The notes under the pieces were generated by a model. That model ran no database searches. It saw only the letters and a program-made list of their open reading frames with translations, and was not told the origin of the DNA. This document shows, in pieces, positions 58,167-64,000 of a stretch of DNA of 64,000 nucleotides (positions are counted from its first letter, which is position 1; every line of letters starts with the position of its first letter). Source of the stretch: Halalkalibacter okhensis (GTDB lineage Bacteria > Bacillota > Bacilli > Bacillales > Bacillaceae_D); assembly GCF_000787375.1 (NCBI RefSeq), contig NZ_JRJU01000019.1:1-64000 (forward strand), written 5' to 3'. The translations under genes and the position numbers were made by a program.

Positions 58167-58283
58167 GAGTTTGTGAAACTTATTGTCGATATTCAACTGA
58201 AATACTACTATTGATGATCTCTTGTATATAGATGTAGCATTGTGCACCTAAAAAGTATGTTTATTGACCTTCAGTTGTTATGC

Positions 58284-58385
58284 CTTGCTGTCCAACTTGG
58301 ACCATATTCTGTCGAAGATGTGGGTTTTGCTGTCCAAACTCTTTCATTTGCTGTCGGTTTACCTTGATATTCTGTCGGAAAACCC
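58284..58385. repeat. 22-nt degenerate tandem repeat, locus 3
   Basis: Five units with cores TTGCTGTCCAA, TATTCTGTCGAA, TTGCTGTCCAAACTCTTTCA, TTGCTGTCGG and TATTCTGTCGGA at 20-24 nt intervals. It fills most of the 355-bp gap between the GH1 and helicase genes. Confidence 0.65.
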
Positions 58386-58435
58386 CTATCTAGCTGAAAC
58401 TTTCTCACTTGTACCTAATCCCTCGCTCAAACGAT

Positions 58436-58463
58436 AAAAACGATCCTCCCACAAGGATCGTTT
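58436..58463 (-). terminator. terminator of the helicase gene
   Basis: Minus strand AAACGATCCT/AGGATCGTTT hairpin followed by TTATCG. Confidence 0.8.
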
Positions 58464-58472
58464 CTCAATACC

Positions 58473-59918
58473 CTATTTTATCGCCTTACTAACTTTCAGC
58501 TTCTTTCCTTTAATCGGCGTATTCTCCATTGCTTGTAACACGACCGAACCTTTGCCATTTAAGATATCGACATACGTTAATGTATCCTGAATGGTAATTA
58601 TCCCAATATCCTCAGCAGTTACACCTGGGATCTTGGCAATCGTCCCAACAAAATCAACTGGGCGAAGCTTTTTCTTTTTACCTCCAGTAAAATGAAGCTT
58701 CATAATATCTTTATTAATACGGGCTGTTTTGTTATTTTTTACAATTCGGCGTCCGCTCATTTTTTCCTCAAATGCATCTTTAGAGCTCATAACCTCACTC
58801 TGACTTGGCATTTCTAATGAAGGGATCTCATAACCAATGTATTTCTCAATAGCTTTCACATATTTGCGCTCACCTGCTGTTGCAAAGGTAATTGCTTTAC
58901 CTTTATTCCCGGCACGACCGGTTCTACCCGTTCGATGAACATAGCTTTCTCTTTCCATTGGAACATCATAATTAATGATGAGAGTCACATTATCAACGTC
59001 AATCCCTCTAGCCGCTACATCGGTTGCAATTAAATAACGAAAATCACCATTTCTAAAGCCGTTCATCACCGCAAAACGATCTTCTTGTTCTAATCCTCCA
59101 TGAAGTTTCTCACAAGGATAGTTAGAATCTGATAACTCTTCAAACACTTGATCAACATGGTCTTTGGTATTGCAGAAAATGATACAGCTATCAGGATTTT
59201 CAACAATGGTTACATCTTTTAGTAAAGCAACTTTCCCTTCTTCTCTTACATCAATGAGACGGTGTTCAATGATATTCTTCGTTCCTTCAGTTGCTTCTAT
59301 CTCAATATGAACGGGTTCTTTCATATACTTATGGCAGAGAGCTTCCACATCTTCAGGCAGCGTAGCCGAGAAAACCATAGTCACACGATTATCAGGTAAT
59401 TGTTGAATGATCTTTTCCACATCATCAATGAAGCCCATGTTTAACATTTCATCTGTCTCATCTATAATTAGGTACTTAATTTGATCTAAAACCAAGGTTT
59501 CTCTTTCAAGATGATCCGCTACTCTTCCTGGAGTACCGACAACAACATGTGTTTTTTGTTTCAACTCTTCTTTTTGTTTTGAGAAAGGCTCTTTCCCGTA
59601 TAAAGCCAGCGCTTTAATTCGTTTAAACCTTCCAATATTGGTAATATCCTCCCTCACTTGAGCAGCAAGCTCTCGAGTCGGAGTTAAAATCAAGGCTTGT
59701 GGCTTTCTCTCTTCCCATTCGATCATTTCACATATAGGAATCCCAAAGGCCGCTGTCTTTCCACTCCCTGTTTGCGATTTCACGACAAGGTCCTGTTGGT
59801 TGAATGCACTTGGGATCGTTTGCGCTTGGACCTCTGTAGGAGAGCTGAATTTCATTATCTCAAGTGCCCTTTTTATCTCATCACTAATTTTCAAATCATC
59901 GAAATTTGTTATTTTCAT
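58473..59918 (-). CDS. dbpA: DbpA/YxiN-type DEAD-box RNA helicase
   Basis: A 481-residue helicase: Q motif ([12 protein letters not shown]), motif I SQTGSGKT (48-55), motif II DETD (153-156, Thr where DEAD has Ala), motif III SAT, motif [12 protein letters not shown], and a C-terminal DbpA RNA-binding domain (about 405-481, [24 protein letters not shown]). DbpA/YxiN are directed to hairpin 92 of 23S rRNA and assist 50S assembly. The DETD variant is unusual but within DExD tolerance. Confidence 0.92.
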   Translation of the reverse strand: MKITNFDDLKISDEIKRALEIMKFSSPTEVQAQTIPSAFNQQDLVVKSQTGSGKTAAFGIPICEMIEWEERKPQALILTPTRELAAQVREDITNIGRFKRIKALALYGKEPFSKQKEELKQKTHVVVGTPGRVADHLERETLVLDQIKYLIIDETDEMLNMGFIDDVEKIIQQLPDNRVTMVFSATLPEDVEALCHKYMKEPVHIEIEATEGTKNIIEHRLIDVREEGKVALLKDVTIVENPDSCIIFCNTKDHVDQVFEELSDSNYPCEKLHGGLEQEDRFAVMNGFRNGDFRYLIATDVAARGIDVDNVTLIINYDVPMERESYVHRTGRTGRAGNKGKAITFATAGERKYVKAIEKYIGYEIPSLEMPSQSEVMSSKDAFEEKMSGRRIVKNNKTARINKDIMKLHFTGGKKKKLRPVDFVGTIAKIPGVTAEDIGIITIQDTLTYVDILNGKGSVVLQAMENTPIKGKKLKVSKAIK

Positions 59919-60011
59919 GTGGAACCTCTTTTTCTGGTTATTGTTTTCATATAGGTTCTCTCAAGGAATTCAACATATACAAGTCAAAAAGCAGAACCTA
60001 TTTTTACATAC

Positions 60012-60039
60012 AAAAAAAGGGCCCTTACTAGAGCCCTTT
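60012..60039 (-). terminator. terminator of the cold-shock gene
   Basis: Minus strand AAAGGGCTC...GGGCCCTTTTTTT. Confidence 0.75.
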
Positions 60040-60046
60040 CTCTTAT

Positions 60047-60247
60047 TTATGCTTTGTTAACGTTGACAGCTTGAGGTCCACGTTGACCTTGCTCAACGTC
60101 GAATGTAACGTTTTGGCCTTCATCTAATGACTTAAATCCTTCGCCTTGGATAGCTGAGAAATGTACGAATACATCGTCTCCACCTTCAACTTCGATGAAA
60201 CCGAAACCTTTGTCTGCGTTAAACCATTTTACTGTACCTTGTTGCAT
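60047..60247 (-). CDS. csp: cold-shock protein (CspB/CspC family)
   Basis: A 66-residue single-domain OB-fold protein: [15 protein letters not shown] (RNP1), DVFVHFSAI (RNP2) and a C-terminal GPQAVNV. It binds single-stranded RNA and DNA as an RNA chaperone. The start is the ATG behind AAGGAG; an upstream ATG would add 18 unrelated residues. A long AT-rich leader upstream is typical of csp genes. Confidence 0.95.
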   Translation of the reverse strand: MQQGTVKWFNADKGFGFIEVEGGDDVFVHFSAIQGEGFKSLDEGQNVTFDVEQGQRGPQAVNVNKA

Positions 60248-60584
60248 GTGTGTAATCTCCTTATGTGGACGTTGCCACCATTTATTACTATAGTTGCTCA
60301 AATGATATCAAAGGCGAAAAGTTTAAATACTCATTCGTAATTGAAACAGCCCGAACAAAAATAACTTCTTTACTATAGCATAGATCCATTCACAAAGCTA
60401 TCATTACTTAATAATTTCTACTTTTACTATAAGAAAACACTTCTAATAAGATAAGCACCAAACGTATTTTCAATTCCCCGATTAATAAGTTAGTTTTTCC
60501 CCGCAACCCCAAATTCAAATTCTTTGATTTATTTTATTCTATATTCTTCCATTTGGCTTTCAAATTAATAAACTAATATTTCTT
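60248..60584. other. AT-rich region and probable csp leader
   Basis: Upstream of the cold-shock gene; probably its promoter and long 5' leader. I could not fix a cold-box motif, and no gene is visible. Confidence 0.4.
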
Positions 60585-60767
60585 TCATATATTAGTAATA
60601 TACTCTAACAGCTTTGACTTGTAGAAGGTAACATCTCCTACTTCAGTTAACCATTTGGGGGATATATCCGGTTTTACCATTTTCTTAATAATGACTTCTT
60701 CCAGCTGAATTTTATCTCCCATCGCTTTTTCATTTACGGTTTCAAAAATGAGATTACACCTCTTTAA
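60585..60767 (-). pseudogene. possible coding remnant
   Basis: A stop-to-stop frame of 60 codons on the minus strand reads like a real protein tail (for example KIQLEEVIIKKMVKPDISPK and DVTFYKSKLLEYITNI). It has no start with a ribosome binding site. I do not recognise the family; it may be the end of a decayed gene. Confidence 0.35.
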
Positions 60768-60955
60768 TCAAAAACGATTTTCTATCAAATTCTCATCAGC
60801 AATTCATTTAACACTTTAATGAAAACCCTTTCAATTCATACACATTTACATTTTGTAATCTACCACCTTTCCTTTCATTTCAAGGTTCGAAAGGATTAAA
60901 AGAAAAAAATTTAAAAATCACAAGTTATTTTTCTTTCTTTTTACTCAATAGTTTA

Positions 60956-60987
60956 TTACAATGATTACATAAGAATAATTATTGTAA
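60956..60987. promoter_or_regulatory. two PerR-like boxes upstream of katG
   Basis: TTACAATGATTACAT (60956-60970) and, on the minus strand, TTACAATAATTATTC (60973-60987) each approximate the PerR consensus TTATAATnATTATAA. They lie side by side about 80-110 nt before the katG start, suggesting peroxide-inducible expression. Confidence 0.55.
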
Positions 60988-61060
60988 TTAAGTTTCTCGT
61001 ATATCTTCGGACTAGTTGCATAATTATTTACTATTTAATCTTATTAGAAAAGGGGAATAA

Positions 61061-63274
<2,214 letters not shown>

Positions 63275-63283
63275 TAGGAAGGA

Positions 63284-63317
63284 AAACACCGCCGTCTCAA
63301 TTGATGGCGGTGTTTTT
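63284..63317 (+). terminator. terminator of katG
   Basis: Hairpin AAACACCGCC/GGCGGTGTTT followed by TTAC, 10 nt past the stop; the A/T ends also serve the convergent gene. Confidence 0.85.
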
Positions 63318-63329
63318 ACAATAGATTGT

Positions 63330-63908
63330 TTAATATTCAAACCAATAACCAGCAACATTCACTCCTCTAAGCTCTTCTTCATCTCCTTTACTATTCTCAA
63401 GTAAGATGAATCCTTTTGAAAAGAAGAAATACCAATTATAAGAACGGTCCTTCACTTGTACAACCTCTGGGAGGACTTCTAACATATCATCTGCTGTTAC
63501 GTTTTTTACAATTTTTACACACTGCCAACTAGATATGCATTGGTACGCTTCCTTCGAGTTTATAAAATGGTCAAACGAAGCTGCATTGGTAGGAACGCGA
63601 AAGATAGAAAAGACGATAAGAATTGCTATGACAAAACCTACTCTTCTCGTTTTTTTACTCGAGATCATTTCAAAACAAAGCACAATGGCTAACACTGAGT
63701 AAAGAGTAATCCAATATAGCCACTCAATTCCGAAAATATAGCCACCGAAAAAAGAATTGATCGCACCGAATAATAAAAATTGAATGATGCTTTGAATTGA
63801 TTTTTCATTAAATTCTTTTCGAACCGATTCCCACTCATTTTTGTTCTTTATATAGATGTTATAAACACTCAATGATAATATAACAGTCATAAAAAGATAA
63901 TCCACCAA
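63330..63908 (-). CDS. uncharacterised membrane protein
   Basis: A 192-residue protein: four hydrophobic helices (about 3-18, 38-58, 60-80, 90-106), then an extracytoplasmic domain of about 80 residues with a cysteine pair (AYQCISSWQCVK) that could form a disulfide. It starts at TTG with GGAGGGGAG 5 nt upstream. I recognise no family. Confidence 0.65.
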   Translation of the reverse strand: MVDYLFMTVILSLSVYNIYIKNKNEWESVRKEFNEKSIQSIIQFLLFGAINSFFGGYIFGIEWLYWITLYSVLAIVLCFEMISSKKTRRVGFVIAILIVFSIFRVPTNAASFDHFINSKEAYQCISSWQCVKIVKNVTADDMLEVLPEVVQVKDRSYNWYFFFSKGFILLENSKGDEEELRGVNVAGYWFEY

Positions 63909-64000
63909 CGTAGCTCCCCTCCAGTACTATGAATATTCTAACATTATTTTCCTTTCCCTATAAAAAAAGAAATGACCCCTGCTAAAAACAGGTAATGTCA
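63909..64000. other. right window edge
   Basis: AT-rich sequence followed by TGACCCCTGCTAAAAACAGG, perhaps part of a terminator for a gene beyond the window. Confidence 0.3.

Overview
The window is low-GC Firmicute DNA from a Bacillaceae member. An RsbQ/RsbP energy-stress pair, LicT-type antitermination, TPP and ZTP riboswitches on Bacillus-style genes, a TipAS-type MerR regulator, a DUF4003 protein and UPF0316/DUF2339 proteins all point that way. A relation to alkaliphilic or halotolerant bacilli is an inference. I see no rRNA, prophage, insertion sequence or CRISPR array.

Layout. 1-1434: a minus-strand tRNA array (10 intact genes, 2 broken) running off the left edge. 1763-12000: rsbQ-rsbP (+), ZTP-riboswitch-controlled serA, an orphan trpB, a sporulation-type sensor kinase, and a small cluster of two Asp/Glu-racemase-superfamily proteins divergent from a fumarate-reductase-like flavoprotein and a 2Fe-2S partner. 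12480-14837: a second, larger tRNA array (20 intact genes, 1 broken) in the same direction. About 600 bp of it, spacers included, is nearly identical to the first array. Both arrays contain an interspersed element that is repeatedly found between a duplicated 5' piece of a tRNA and the tRNA itself. 15113-31792: dispersed housekeeping and accessory genes, including c-di-GMP enzymes, a divergent Nramp transporter, TPP-riboswitch tenA, a DUF4430 lipoprotein with an ECF S component, MFS and SDF transporters, and a candidate structured small RNA. 31860-33993: a katE catalase broken by a 7-bp tandem duplication. 34102-42059: a ten-gene minus-strand sugar-acid operon (lacI-type regulator, KDG kinase, hexulose-phosphate synthase and isomerase homologues, TRAP transporter, cupin, rpiA, eda) behind three evenly spaced palindromic operators and a cre site. 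42180-48918: DUF2339 protein, drug-type MFS, amidohydrolase and M14 peptidase. 49149-50587: a second sensor kinase followed by hairpin repeats. 50741-58117: a beta-glucoside locus (frameshifted GH1 enzyme, bglP, licT, HAD phosphatase, second GH1 enzyme) with three RAT antiterminator sites. 58473-63908: dbpA-like helicase, cold-shock protein, katG behind two PerR-like boxes, and a membrane protein.

How the genes work together. LicT probably controls its own gene and both beta-glucoside transcription units. The TRAP operon probably imports a sugar acid and processes it through KDPG cleavage and a pentose-phosphate branch. rsbQP, katE and katG are stress functions, with katG likely the only working catalase in this window. 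Three intergenic regions carry a degenerate 22-nt tandem repeat with a CTGTCCAAA core.
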